The position numbers and the translations under genes are program-made. 64,000 nt of DNA from contig CAZTOU010000016.1 of the NCBI GenBank assembly GCA_964615365.1, forward strand, positions 38,596-102,595. The letters are read 5' to 3'. This document shows positions 26,404 through 35,194 of this stretch, one piece after another. This stretch comes from CAVXZE01 sp964615365 (lineage in GTDB: Bacteria; Myxococcota_A; UBA9160; UBA6930). The first letter of the stretch is position 1, and the number at the start of each line of letters is the position of its first letter. Under the pieces are notes generated by a model. That model was not told the DNA's origin. It was given only the letters and a program-made list of their open reading frames with translations, and ran no database searches.

Positions 26404-29400
26404 CGGTGTCGCCTCCACCGGCGCGCGGCCCATCTGCGGATCAGCAGAGGGGCGAGCAGAAGCTGCGCCGCAATCAAGAACCAGTGCAGATGTCCGAGGC
26501 CTGGGACCGAGGCGAGCCGCACCGGCGAGCAGCTCCCCGAGCTGGAGGACGTGGGTACGCTGGGGATGGATGCGAGGGCGGTTGAGCTGTCCGAGGTGAG
26601 TGCGCGACCCAGCGTCAAGGAGAAGCCGAGACCTGTCACCCCGAAGGCTGCCGCTGCCACCGCGGCGGCCAACGCCGTGGTGACGAAGAAGAGAGCGATG
26701 GCCGCCAAGATCAGGCCGAGGGCGGCGGCGCCCACCGCCACGACGGCCTCGGCATTTCGCCCATCCGGATCCGCGAACCACACAGGATTGCCCAGCGCAT
26801 AGGCGTACTGGTTGACGTACTGGAGCACCGGATCCGGGGACAGGAAGCGGCCCACGGCGGGATCGTAGACCCTCGCGCCCAGAACCATCAACTCGCCGAT
26901 CTGGGTGCGGCCCGCGAAGCGCACGAAGTCGTCGTCGGTGCCGATCACCTGGCGCAGCCCGTAGGCATCGTACTCGTAGTGGCTGTGGACCTCGCCGTCC
27001 TGGTCGCTCACGAACTTGACGTTGCCGCGGAAGTCCAGGTGGCGGTAGCGACGCTCGCCCGTGGCGAACTCCACGCGAACCTCTCCGAGATCGATCGCGC
27101 TGGGAATGCCCGCCGGGTCCGCCTGCACCCGCCCGCCGAAGAGCCAGCGGCTCTCCACCTCCATCACCACGGAGCGCACCCTGCGGTCCAGCGCGTCCCA
27201 CTCGAAGAGGACGTCGCTCCCATAGGAGGCCAGCCGACCGGATGCGGTCCAGGTGAGGGGGACCCCCCGGCGCGAGGTGGCGAATCCCGCCTCGTCGTAG
27301 CTGTAGTCGATGGTTCCCGCCGCGAGAGTCGTCGCCGAGAGCAGGCGATTGCTCTCCGCGTTGTAGGTGAAGCTCTCGCCGAGGGCGGTCGACCCCAGGC
27401 CGTTGCTGAGCGCGTCGTACTCGTATGCACTGTGCAGGGTCTCACCGATCCAGAAGTAGACGCGCTGGCCGGCCACCGGCTCCTGGCCCGGCGTCCCGAA
27501 TCCGGGTCCCAGCATGTACTCCTCGCTGGTGGTGGCGGCGACAGCTCCGAAGGTCGTGGTGAGGGCGGTGGCATGTAGCCCCGGCGCGAACGCCATCGGC
27601 CCCTCCCATGTGATCTCGGTCTCCTCCACCACCCCACCGGGACCCTCGGTCGTGGAGCCTTCCAGCTGGCCGTTCGACGGGTCGTAGCGGTAGAGCCGCA
27701 CCAGACCGTTTCCATGGCTCGTCAGGGCGAGCTTCCCGTCCTGGTAGACGTGCTGGACCAGGAGGTGACCGTTGTCCGAGAGGCTCACCCGCCGATCGGC
27801 GAGATCGTATCCGTGATCGAACCAGCGGAGGAGCAAGTCGCTCGCCAGGACCTCGCGGGTCGTTCGGGAGCGCAGGTCGTGGGTCAGCAGCAGGATCTCT
27901 CCGTCCGGATACTCGACCTGTACGACTCGGTCCGCAGTGTCGTACGAGTAGAGCTCGACCCCACCGCGTACCGAGTCTTCGAGGCTTCGAAGCCGTCCCT
28001 CTGCGTAGCCCATGACCGCCGCGGACTCGATTGCGCCGTCGCGGAGATTGCGGATCGACACGACCCGACCCACCGCGTCGTAGTCGGCCTCCCGCCGCAT
28101 CCCGTTGGCCAGCTCGGTCGCGGTGACACGCCCGGCGGCGTCGTACTCGAGGGTCGTCGAAGCCCAGGCGCCGTCCACCCTCTCGCGGATCCGTGCCAGG
28201 CGGCCCAGGGAGTCGTAGTCGAACTCGTCATCGCCTCCACCGGGACGCGCGATCCGCGTGCGCAGGCCGTCGCTGCGGTGTTCGATCTCGATGTACTGAT
28301 CGGGATGCCGCGGGATGCCCCCGTAGGCCGCATCCGCCACCCGGATGCGACGGAGATTGCGGTCCTCGTCGTATTCGCGGGAGACGACCCCACCGAGCTC
28401 GGGAGTCACGCCGTGGATGCCCCGGAGCAGGTTGCCCACCAGATCGTACTCGTTCTCGATCTCGAGTTCGTCGGTGGTCAGCAGGGTCGGGTGACCGTGG
28501 GCGCCGTGGCCGTCGTACTCGACCACTCCGTTCGCGGTGGTGAAGGAGGCGACGGTCTGGTCGGACGCGTAGCTGTAGCTCGCCACGACCTCTCCCTCAC
28601 CGTTCTCCACCGCCACCAGTCGGCCGGATCCGTCGTAGCTGCGCCGCTCTCGCAGGCCGATGCTGTCGACGATCTCGAGCGGGGCTCGCTCCAGGAGGGC
28701 CTCGCGATTCACCGCGGCGGCGGCATAGCTGAAGCTGACCACGTTGCCGGATGGCTGGATCTCGATGGCGACGTCGTCGTCTTGATGGCTCCAGCGGGTC
28801 GTCGCGCCACTCGGCTGGGTCTCCTCGCCGACCCGGAGTCCGTCCCAGGAGAGGTACAGCGCCTCCTCCACGTCCGTCGATTCCCGCTCGCGGAGACGGC
28901 GCTCCCCGTCGTAGCGAAACCAGGTCACGTGGCCGAGCGGATCGATGTGCCGGGTCGCGAAGAGCCCGGCCTCGTTCTTGACGTAGTAGTCGAACCGGTG
29001 GACCGGATGCTCCTCTCCGATCGCCCGTACCTCTCGTACGCGACGACCCCCGTAGAGGTACTCGACGCGCTCTCCCTCCGAGCTGACGATCGCACTGAGG
29101 TCGATCCCCGAGTACTCGTATCGGGTGCCCGGCCATCCGCGTGCGGTGTCGAGCCCGTCGCGAATCCCCGTCAGGCGATCGGCCGAGTAGAGGATCTCCG
29201 CGACTCGGCCGGCGCGATCGCTGATCGAGGCGACCTGCCCGTCCGGTCCATAGGAAATCTCGAAGACCGGCTCGCAGTCCCCGGAACCCATGCACTGATC
29301 GATCGCGACGGTTCGCGGCGCTCCCGCCACGATCCCTTGCAGGTAGGAGAGGCGCGGATAATCCGCGCTCGCGTAATGGACGGCGCTGAGTCGGGAATCC

Positions 29401-29846
29401 GGGGCGAAATCGTAGGCGAGCCCTCCCTTGGTCTTTACGGTGTCGGCGTCGACGACCACCCAGACGGTTCCGGGAATCGCGTCTCCGTGCGCGAGGGCCC
29501 TGGTGTCATGGGAGGCGCCGGTCGGATCGACGAAGAGGGCCCCGTCGTAGCGGACGTCGAAGCTCCAGAGCCACCCCCGGGAGGCGGAGTTGTAGGCGGC
29601 ACCGATCTCGCGGGTTCCGAGATGCGTGTCGATGCTGAGAACCGAACGTCGGACCAGCAGGTTTCCACCCAGGGGATTGACGACTGCACCGGGAACCTCC
29701 AGCACGGCGCGCTCCTGGTACTGGGGCAAGCCGGCCGCCGGCGCCAGCTTCTTGGCCCTCGGCGGACAGCCCAGCGCCGCGATCAAGGCGATCGACAGCA
29801 CGGCGATCGCGCGATTCATCGGACTTGCGGAGTGCGGATTCCTCAT
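26400..29846 (-). CDS. RHS/YD-repeat lipoprotein with hydrophobic C-terminus
   Basis: 1148 residues. GGAGAGGG precedes the ATG. A lipoprotein signal with lipobox AALGC is near residue 27. Residues ~200-950 contain many YD repeats (YDGSGRLVAVENG, YDAVGRVVSIR, YDALDRRVRS), closing with the RHS core signature ARVYDPAVGRFLSPDPV and NPVWFADPDG. After DPDG come 119 residues instead of a usual toxin: a long hydrophobic stretch, a Ser/Pro linker with one cysteine (SGSCSP), a final membrane helix (LHWFLIAAQLLLAPLLI) and a run of arginines. RHS proteins form hollow shells that can enclose a peptide. Flanked by processing enzymes on both sides. Confidence 0.88.
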   Translation of the reverse strand: MRNPHSASPMNRAIAVLSIALIAALGCPPRAKKLAPAAGLPQYQERAVLEVPGAVVNPLGGNLLVRRSVLSIDTHLGTREIGAAYNSASRGWLWSFDVRYDGALFVDPTGASHDTRALAHGDAIPGTVWVVVDADTVKTKGGLAYDFAPDSRLSAVHYASADYPRLSYLQGIVAGAPRTVAIDQCMGSGDCEPVFEISYGPDGQVASISDRAGRVAEILYSADRLTGIRDGLDTARGWPGTRYEYSGIDLSAIVSSEGERVEYLYGGRRVREVRAIGEEHPVHRFDYYVKNEAGLFATRHIDPLGHVTWFRYDGERRLRERESTDVEEALYLSWDGLRVGEETQPSGATTRWSHQDDDVAIEIQPSGNVVSFSYAAAAVNREALLERAPLEIVDSIGLRERRSYDGSGRLVAVENGEGEVVASYSYASDQTVASFTTANGVVEYDGHGAHGHPTLLTTDELEIENEYDLVGNLLRGIHGVTPELGGVVSREYDEDRNLRRIRVADAAYGGIPRHPDQYIEIEHRSDGLRTRIARPGGGDDEFDYDSLGRLARIRERVDGAWASTTLEYDAAGRVTATELANGMRREADYDAVGRVVSIRNLRDGAIESAAVMGYAEGRLRSLEDSVRGGVELYSYDTADRVVQVEYPDGEILLLTHDLRSRTTREVLASDLLLRWFDHGYDLADRRVSLSDNGHLLVQHVYQDGKLALTSHGNGLVRLYRYDPSNGQLEGSTTEGPGGVVEETEITWEGPMAFAPGLHATALTTTFGAVAATTSEEYMLGPGFGTPGQEPVAGQRVYFWIGETLHSAYEYDALSNGLGSTALGESFTYNAESNRLLSATTLAAGTIDYSYDEAGFATSRRGVPLTWTASGRLASYGSDVLFEWDALDRRVRSVVMEVESRWLFGGRVQADPAGIPSAIDLGEVRVEFATGERRYRHLDFRGNVKFVSDQDGEVHSHYEYDAYGLRQVIGTDDDFVRFAGRTQIGELMVLGARVYDPAVGRFLSPDPVLQYVNQYAYALGNPVWFADPDGRNAEAVVAVGAAALGLILAAIALFFVTTALAAAVAAAAFGVTGLGFSLTLGRALTSDSSTALASIPSVPTSSSSGSCSPVRLASVPGLGHLHWFLIAAQLLLAPLLIRRWAARRWRRHR

Positions 29847-29918
29847 TGGCCCTCTCCTGATTGTCGAAGGATCGGGGTGAGAAAGCGGGGACCGTCACAT
29901 CGCGAGCGGGAGTGCAGA

Positions 29919-30536
29919 TCACCCATGCAGCGCACCCCCCGCGGATTCCCAGACCGAACGGAGATTCAGCCCCGCGTGCAGTCCGATGCACGCGGCTACC
30001 GTCCGGGAGACGCGGCGAAGGAGCGCCAGCAGCATTCCGACCAGGAAGCTCCCGAGCATCGGCCACGGTGTGAGATGGGTGATCGCGAACAGCGCGCTGG
30101 TGAGAAGCGCCGCACCGCCCGTTCCCACCGGTGTCGCCGCGATGGCGTCGAAGAGGCGCTCGCGATAGAGCAGCTCCTCGAAGACCGGCGCGGCCAACAC
30201 CACCGCGAACAGAAGGGAAAGGCCGGGAGCGGGCGAAGGGGCCAGCAGGCTCGGATCGAGCCCCAGCGCGAGGCCGGCCAGAGCGATCGCGCCGCAGAGG
30301 GAGGGATGGGCGGCGAATCCGAGCGCGCCCGCCAAGCCGAAGAGGACCGCGTGGCGCAGCCGAGGCCGCACCCGGAACGGACGGCGCGTCGCGATCAGAA
30401 AGGCCGCGGCGAGGCTCATGACCACGAGCACCGCGGGCTCTTCGCCGACCCGCGAAGAGAGCCGGGATCCGCTCACCAGGATCGTCCAGACCGCCAGCAT
30501 CGCCAGAAGCGCGCGGAGCAACGGATCGTTCCTCAT
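29919..30536 (-). CDS. CPBP (CAAX-type) intramembrane glutamic protease
   Basis: 205 residues, about six hydrophobic helices. The family motifs are present in order: EELLYRERL (EExxxR), FAITHL (FxxxH) and HAGLNL (HxxxN). The ATG at 30536 overlaps the stop of the Lgt-like gene (ATGA); an in-frame GTG at 30551 is less likely. CPBP proteases act on prenylated or other membrane peptides and can serve as immunity or maturation factors for exported peptides. Seventy-two bases upstream of the RHS gene on the same strand, so probably part of its maturation. Confidence 0.85.
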   Translation of the reverse strand: MRNDPLLRALLAMLAVWTILVSGSRLSSRVGEEPAVLVVMSLAAAFLIATRRPFRVRPRLRHAVLFGLAGALGFAAHPSLCGAIALAGLALGLDPSLLAPSPAPGLSLLFAVVLAAPVFEELLYRERLFDAIAATPVGTGGAALLTSALFAITHLTPWPMLGSFLVGMLLALLRRVSRTVAACIGLHAGLNLRSVWESAGGALHG

Positions 30537-31252
30537 CGCAAACCGACCCATGAGCGGGGGCGGGGGGGCCTAGATGCGGCCGCGGCCATCGCGGATCCGA
30601 TCGCGACCCAGCCCATCCCCAGCACCTCCGGCGCGATCAGGGGTTCGCCAAGGGGAGACGGCGCGCGGAATGGCTCGATCGCCAGACGCATCGCCCCGAA
30701 ACCATAGAGTGTCGCCGATCCGACCCATGCCCGCGGAAGGCGCCGCGTCCACGCGGCGAGGCCCAGGAGCCCCGCGATCTCGTAGAGCCGGGTCGGATGG
30801 TCTCCAAACCAACCCGCAGCCCCGTGACAGCATCCGGAGGCGATGCAGCCGAGTCGCGCCACCGCGAAGGCGTGGGGCAGGCTCCCCAGCGCCGCTCCGA
30901 GGTACCGCTCCCGCGCGACCCGCCCCCGCGGCAAGAGGGCGATGACCCCCAGAGGCGCGAACAGCACGCTGTGGCCGGCCGCGGGACGCAGCAGCGCCCG
31001 CGGATCCGCCGCCACGTCGTCGAGATGAAGTAGCGCCCAGCCGAGGTGCGCCGCCGCTGCCGCCAGGACCAGGCCGGCGACGAAGCGAACCCCGCTCTCC
31101 GCCGGCCCTCCCCGGTGGAGGTAGTCGAAGACCGCCATCCAGAACGCGCCGCCGAGTGCGACCATGCGCCCGACCTCGGCCAGGGGTGGGTGCAGGTGGG
31201 CCGCGAACGCTGCGCTCGACGCCAGGGCCCAAAGCACGGTGCGGGCGCCCAT
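30533..31252 (-). CDS. Lgt-like prolipoprotein diacylglyceryl transferase homologue
   Basis: 239 residues, polytopic. ARLGCIASGCCHGAAG corresponds to the Lgt signature RxGCFxNGCCxG, followed by HPTRLYEIAG (PTxLYE) and YGFGAMRLAIEPFR, all in the usual order. Lgt attaches a diacylglycerol to the lipobox cysteine of lipoproteins. It is shorter and more divergent than housekeeping Lgt, and asparagine of the signature is serine, so it is probably a dedicated paralogue. AAGGA lies ahead of the ATG. First gene of the cassette CPBP protease - RHS lipoprotein - rhomboid. Confidence 0.8.
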   Translation of the reverse strand: MGARTVLWALASSAAFAAHLHPPLAEVGRMVALGGAFWMAVFDYLHRGGPAESGVRFVAGLVLAAAAAHLGWALLHLDDVAADPRALLRPAAGHSVLFAPLGVIALLPRGRVARERYLGAALGSLPHAFAVARLGCIASGCCHGAAGWFGDHPTRLYEIAGLLGLAAWTRRLPRAWVGSATLYGFGAMRLAIEPFRAPSPLGEPLIAPEVLGMGWVAIGSAMAAAASRPPRPRSWVGLR

Positions 31253-31391
31253 TGTTCCTTCCAGCGCGGGACCGGCGGATCGACTTCGGCCACTATATGC
31301 CGAGACGGGTCCTTGGGAAGACGGTTTGGCCGGCCGACTCCGGACGCCACCGCACGTCGCCGGACGACCGCGTAGGCATTAGACTGGCTCC

Positions 31392-32237
31392 ATGCAGCGG
31401 CGGATCGGACGAGCGAAGCTGGGTGACGTCGAGATCGAATGGGAGCGACTCGGATCGGGCGACCGCCCCTTCGTCCTGGTGCACGGATTCACGGGATCGC
31501 GGGACGACTGGGCCGACGTGCTCCCCGCCCTGGCAGAGCTGGGGCCAACGGTCGTCCTCGATCAGCGAGGTCACGGCGGATCGACCAACCCGGGGACCCC
31601 GGAGGCCTACTCGCTCCCGCAGCTGGTCCTGGACCTCACCCGCTTCCTCGACGCCATGGGGATCGCGCGCTGCGACCTCCTCGGCCACTCGATGGGCGGG
31701 ATGGTCTGTCTCCGCCTGACGCTCGCACACCCGGAGCGCGTCGCCTCCCTGGTGCTGATGGACACGGCGCCGGGACCGATTGGCGGCACATCCCGGAAGC
31801 TCGTGGAGGTCGGAGCCAAGATCGCGCGCGAGCAGGGGATGGTGAAGCTCTACACGGCGAAGCGGGCGCAGACGAGCCAGGATCCCGAGCGGTCCGCCGC
31901 CTCCCGGCGCGCCGAGGAGAGGATGGGACCCGAGCGCTACTGGGAGCGGATCCGCGCCAAGTTCGAGGCGATGGATCCGGAGGCATTCATCACGCTGGGG
32001 AATCAGCTGATCGACCACGAGAGCGTGGAAGATCGACTCGGCGAGATCCGCTGTCCGACCACGGTCCTGGTCGGATCCGAGGACGCCGACTTCCTCGCGC
32101 CCTCACGCCGGCTCGAGGCGGGAATCCAGGGTGCGACGCGCATCGAGGTTCCCGGCGCCGAGCACAGCCCGCAGATCGAGAATCCGGAGCTCTGGCTGGC
32201 GGCGATCCGTGACCACCTGGCTCGGGCCCGCGGGTGA
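31392..32237 (+). CDS. Alpha/beta-fold hydrolase
   Basis: 281 residues. HGFTGSRDDW (oxyanion region), nucleophile serine in LLGHSMGGMV, acid in VGSEDADFL and histidine in GAEHSPQ give a complete catalytic triad. Sequence is close to the 3-oxoadipate-enol-lactonase/esterase type; substrate unknown. The stop overlaps the GTG of the following MBL-fold gene, so the two probably act in one pathway such as hydrolysis of thioesters or lactones. Divergent from the Lgt-like cassette. Confidence 0.88.
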   Translation: MQRRIGRAKLGDVEIEWERLGSGDRPFVLVHGFTGSRDDWADVLPALAELGPTVVLDQRGHGGSTNPGTPEAYSLPQLVLDLTRFLDAMGIARCDLLGHSMGGMVCLRLTLAHPERVASLVLMDTAPGPIGGTSRKLVEVGAKIAREQGMVKLYTAKRAQTSQDPERSAASRRAEERMGPERYWERIRAKFEAMDPEAFITLGNQLIDHESVEDRLGEIRCPTTVLVGSEDADFLAPSRRLEAGIQGATRIEVPGAEHSPQIENPELWLAAIRDHLARARG

Positions 32238-33148
32238 GCCCACATCTCATGGCAGAATTGGTGGATCTCGAGCTCGGTCGGGTCACGGTGCTGTTCGGCG
32301 AAAAGCAGGGCAAGTATCCGCACGGGAATACCGTGGTGGTGCGGGGAACCGAGGAATCCCTGGTGATCGACCCCTGTCTCGGACTGATGCCCCGCCGGGA
32401 TCGACTTCCGGCTGCCGACCGCGTCGTCAACAGCCACTGCCACGAGGATCACATCGCGGGAAACCACCTCTACCCCGAGGTCCCCTGGCACATGCACCAG
32501 GCCGACGCACCGGGCATGAGATCCCTCGACGACTTCATGGCGATCTACGGCTTCGACGACGAGGCGGTCGATCGCGCCTTTCGCCCGATGGTGTTGGAGC
32601 AGTTCCACTTCGCTCCGCGTGCGAACATGGCGACCTTCAGCGGCGGCGACGTCTTCGAGCTGGGCCGATGCCGCGTCCGCGTGATCCACACCCCCGGCCA
32701 TACTCGGGGCCACTGCTCCTTCCACATCGAGCCGGACGATGTCCTCTGCCTCGGGGACATCGACCTCTCGAGCTTCGGCCCCTACTACGGAGACGCCTGG
32801 GCGGACCTGGAAGCCTTCGAGGAGTCGCTGGCAAAGGTGCGAGAGATCGACGCCCGTCACTACGTGACCTTTCACCACGTCGGCGTTCTCGACGATCCGC
32901 GGGCCTTCCGCGAGCGCCTCGACCGCTTCGCCGCCGTGATCCAGGAGCGAGAAAGGCGTCTGCTCGCCTTTCTCCGCGATCCCCACTCCCTGGAGGAGAT
33001 CGCCGAGCACCGCTTCGTCTACCGCCCGGGAGACCCGGTCCCGTTTCTGGCGTGCGTGGAACGCCGCAGCATGGTGCAGCACCTAGAAAGGTTGGTTGGA
33101 CGTGGCGGGGTGCGGGAGACGGAGCCCGGGCGCTTCGTCGCCGTGTAG
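32234..33148 (+). CDS. Metallo-beta-lactamase-fold hydrolase
   Basis: 304 residues. The metal site SHCHEDHIAG (HxHxDH) is followed by HTPGHTRGHC and LGDIDLSSF, all standard for the two-metal MBL fold. The C-terminal third is helical and has a winged-helix-like look (EEIAEHRFVY), as in LACTB2-type proteins. A GTG at 32234 overlaps the preceding stop (GTGA); an ATG at 32249 (MAELVDLELG) is the alternative start. Likely a thioesterase or nuclease-like hydrolase; not an antibiotic-resistance enzyme by context. Confidence 0.85.
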   Translation: MSPHLMAELVDLELGRVTVLFGEKQGKYPHGNTVVVRGTEESLVIDPCLGLMPRRDRLPAADRVVNSHCHEDHIAGNHLYPEVPWHMHQADAPGMRSLDDFMAIYGFDDEAVDRAFRPMVLEQFHFAPRANMATFSGGDVFELGRCRVRVIHTPGHTRGHCSFHIEPDDVLCLGDIDLSSFGPYYGDAWADLEAFEESLAKVREIDARHYVTFHHVGVLDDPRAFRERLDRFAAVIQERERRLLAFLRDPHSLEEIAEHRFVYRPGDPVPFLACVERRSMVQHLERLVGRGGVRETEPGRFVAV

Positions 33149-33162
33149 GCGGGTCAGGAGCC

Positions 33163-33558
33163 CTATTCCGGCTCGAAGTCCAGGGAGGCCGAGTTCAAGC
33201 AGTAACGCCGCCCGGTGGGATCCGGACCGTCCGGGAACACGTGGCCGAGGTGGCTGTCGCAGATGGCGCACACCACTTCGGTCCGGATCGTGCCGTGGCT
33301 GGTGTCGGGGATCTCCGAAACGCTCTGGGAATCGATCGGGGCCCAGAAGCTCGGCCACCCGGTTCCCGAGTCGTACTTGGTCCCCGAGTGGAAGAGCGGC
33401 TCCCCGCAGCAGACACAGCGGTAGGTACCCGCGTCCTTGCGGTCGTAGTGCTCACCGCGAAAGGCCGGCTCGGTCCCCTTCCGTCGGCACACCGCGTAGC
33501 GCTCGGGGCCGAGCTGCTCGAGCCAAGCCGAGTCGGTCTTCTCCACCCTTCGACCCAT
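33163..33558 (-). CDS. msrB: Methionine-R-sulfoxide reductase B
   Basis: 131 residues. GTGWPSFW, CAICDSHLGHVF and the catalytic RYCLNSASL are diagnostic; the zinc cysteines are CVCCG and CAICD. Reduces methionine-R-sulfoxide in proteins. Start ATG 33558 (MGRRVEKTD) with GGGGGAGG ahead; a GTG at 33576 overlapping the upstream stop is possible. The upstream zinc-ribbon membrane protein gene is adjacent on the same strand. Confidence 0.94.
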   Translation of the reverse strand: MGRRVEKTDSAWLEQLGPERYAVCRRKGTEPAFRGEHYDRKDAGTYRCVCCGEPLFHSGTKYDSGTGWPSFWAPIDSQSVSEIPDTSHGTIRTEVVCAICDSHLGHVFPDGPDPTGRRYCLNSASLDFEPE

Positions 33559-33572
33559 CTCGCCTCCCCCGA

Positions 33573-33827
33573 TCACTCGACACAGGTGCGCAGCGCCGAT
33601 ACGACGGCCGTCAGCACGGCCATCGCCACCCAGATCGCCATCTTGGGCCCCCTGGCGATCGGCTCACCCTCTTCCACCGGGCGATCCGGATCGAACTCCT
33701 CGCCCGCCGACGCCGCCAGGCTCCCCTTCAGGAGGGGCGCCCCGCAGTGCACGCAGTAGCGGGTCTCCGGGGCGAATGAGGTCTGGCAGGCGCCGCAGTG
33801 CGCCTCGTAGACGATTTCCTTGCTCAC
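33573..33827 (-). CDS. Small zinc-ribbon protein with C-terminal membrane helix
   Basis: 84 residues. Two CxxC pairs (CGAC, CVHC) form a zinc ribbon at the N-terminus, then an acidic linker and a single C-terminal transmembrane helix (WVAMAVLTAVVSAL). A tail-anchored topology is likely. Directly upstream of msrB, with overlap if msrB uses its GTG start. Function unknown; tail-anchored zinc-ribbon proteins are plausible clients of the ArsA/Get3-like ATPases at 6-8.5 kb, but this is only a suggestion. Confidence 0.7.
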   Translation of the reverse strand: MSKEIVYEAHCGACQTSFAPETRYCVHCGAPLLKGSLAASAGEEFDPDRPVEEGEPIARGPKMAIWVAMAVLTAVVSALRTCVE

Positions 33828-33893
33828 GAGTGAAAGGATACGCGCTCACCGCTGGGGCACAATCGGGGACCCTCGCGCGGGCTGCCTCGCCTC

Positions 33894-34517
33894 ATGCCGG
33901 TCGCAGAAAGAGCCGATAAGGCGAACCAGATGCTGGTCAAGGTGATCGCCGCGCTCCTGCTCCTCGCCGGGGCCTATCAGTGCTGGGACAACCGCGAGGT
34001 GTCCCAGCCGGCGGGGGTCCTGGCTCCCCGTCCGCCCATCCAGACGGCGATCGCGAAGCCCGAGCCCTTCGAATTCAAGGGCTACCGGATCACCCCCCTG
34101 GCCTCGTTCGAGATCGAAGCGCGGGTGCTGAGTCGCGAGCGATACCGCCTTGGCCGGGAGGCGGATCTCTCTCCCGTCGACCTCGCCCTCGGGTGGGGTC
34201 CGATGTCCGCCCAAAATGTGATCGACGACCTCAAGATCTCCCAGAGCAACCGATACTACCGCTGGCGCACCGATCGCCTCCCGATTCCGGCCAACGCGAT
34301 CTCCCGCCACAGCGCGAACATGCACATCGTTCCCGCGGCCGATGCCATCGAGGATGAGCTGATGAAGATCCGCAAGGGCCACGTCGTTCGTCTGGGGGGC
34401 TACCTGATCCAGGCGAAGGCTCCGGACGGCTGGAAATGGCGAAGCTCCCTCACCCGCACCGACACCGGCGGCGGCGCCTGCGAAATCGTCCTCGTGAACC
34501 GCATCGCCGTTCTCTGA
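33894..34517 (+). CDS. Conserved-looking membrane-anchored protein of unknown function
   Basis: 207 residues. An N-terminal hydrophobic helix (about 13-30) suggests secretion or anchoring; start at ATG 33894 or at ATG 33930 (MLVKVIAALLL). The rest has no recognised domain: KGYRITPLASFEIEARVLS, then LGWGPMSAQNVIDDL, RYYRW, and a C-terminal RKGHVVRLGGYLI followed by a conserved-looking Trp/Arg-rich end. I do not recognise the family by name. The regular beta-like pattern suggests a periplasmic domain. Confidence 0.65.
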   Translation: MPVAERADKANQMLVKVIAALLLLAGAYQCWDNREVSQPAGVLAPRPPIQTAIAKPEPFEFKGYRITPLASFEIEARVLSRERYRLGREADLSPVDLALGWGPMSAQNVIDDLKISQSNRYYRWRTDRLPIPANAISRHSANMHIVPAADAIEDELMKIRKGHVVRLGGYLIQAKAPDGWKWRSSLTRTDTGGGACEIVLVNRIAVL

Positions 34518-34608
34518 GCCGGCCGGCGTCCCCATCTTCTCTCCGCTTCGGGCGATCCGGGCTACCATCGTGCGGTGAGACCACGACGTGTCGCGCAGAG
34601 GAGATCCC

Positions 34609-35190
34609 ATGTCCGGCAACGAAGAGTCCCGCTCCGCGGGCGATCTGTTCCAATCGAAGCTCGCCGAGCGTCTTCTCGACGCCCGCAACATCCTGATCGT
34701 CGGTGAGATCACCTCGAAGCTCGCCCAGCAGATCACCGCCCAGCTCCTCGCCATGGCCTCGGTTTCCGACGACGACATCACCGTCTTCATCCACACCGAG
34801 GGCGGCCACGTGGAGGCCGGCGATACCCTCCACGACATGCTCCGCTTCGTGAAGCCGCGGGTGAAGATGGTGGGCACCGGCTGGGTGGCGAGCGCCGGCA
34901 CGCACATCTACCTCGCCGTTCCCCGGGAGGATCGCTTCTGTCTGCCCAACACCCGCTTCCTCATCCACCAGCCCCGGGGAGGCATGGGCGGACAGGCGGC
35001 GGACATCCGCATCGAGGCCGAGGAGATGCTGAAGACGCGCGAGCGCCTCAACCAGCTCATCGCCGATGCCACCGGTCAGCCCCTCGAGAAGGTCCAGGCG
35101 GAAACCGAGCGGAACCATTGGATGTCGTCCGAGGAGGCCCACGAGTACGGAATCGTGGGGACCATCATCGAGAGCGCCGAGGAGCTCTGA
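34609..35190 (+). CDS. clpP: ClpP-family serine peptidase
   Basis: 193 residues. Aligned to ClpP: catalytic serine in GWVASAGTHIYL, histidine in RFLIHQPRGG, and the GQAADIRIEAEEML helix bearing the aspartate; then NHWMSSEEAHEYGIV. The ATG at 34609 has GAGGAG seven bases ahead; an upstream in-frame GTG at 34588 is unlikely. The serine motif differs from the usual AASMG, as in non-canonical ClpP paralogues, and no clpX or tig gene is next to it, so it is probably a second ClpP rather than the housekeeping copy. Confidence 0.85.
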   Translation: MSGNEESRSAGDLFQSKLAERLLDARNILIVGEITSKLAQQITAQLLAMASVSDDDITVFIHTEGGHVEAGDTLHDMLRFVKPRVKMVGTGWVASAGTHIYLAVPREDRFCLPNTRFLIHQPRGGMGGQAADIRIEAEEMLKTRERLNQLIADATGQPLEKVQAETERNHWMSSEEAHEYGIVGTIIESAEEL

Positions 35191-35194
35191 TGCG

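Noticed and set aside
26400..26760. RHS C-terminus as a classic polymorphic toxin with immunity gene
   Set aside because: The tail is hydrophobic with a basic end and the neighbour is a rhomboid protease with full active site, not an immunity-like protein; the toxin view is kept only as an alternative.
27714..30707. 997-codon plus-strand frame opposite the RHS gene
   Set aside because: Antisense shadow; the minus strand has clear YD repeats and RHS core.
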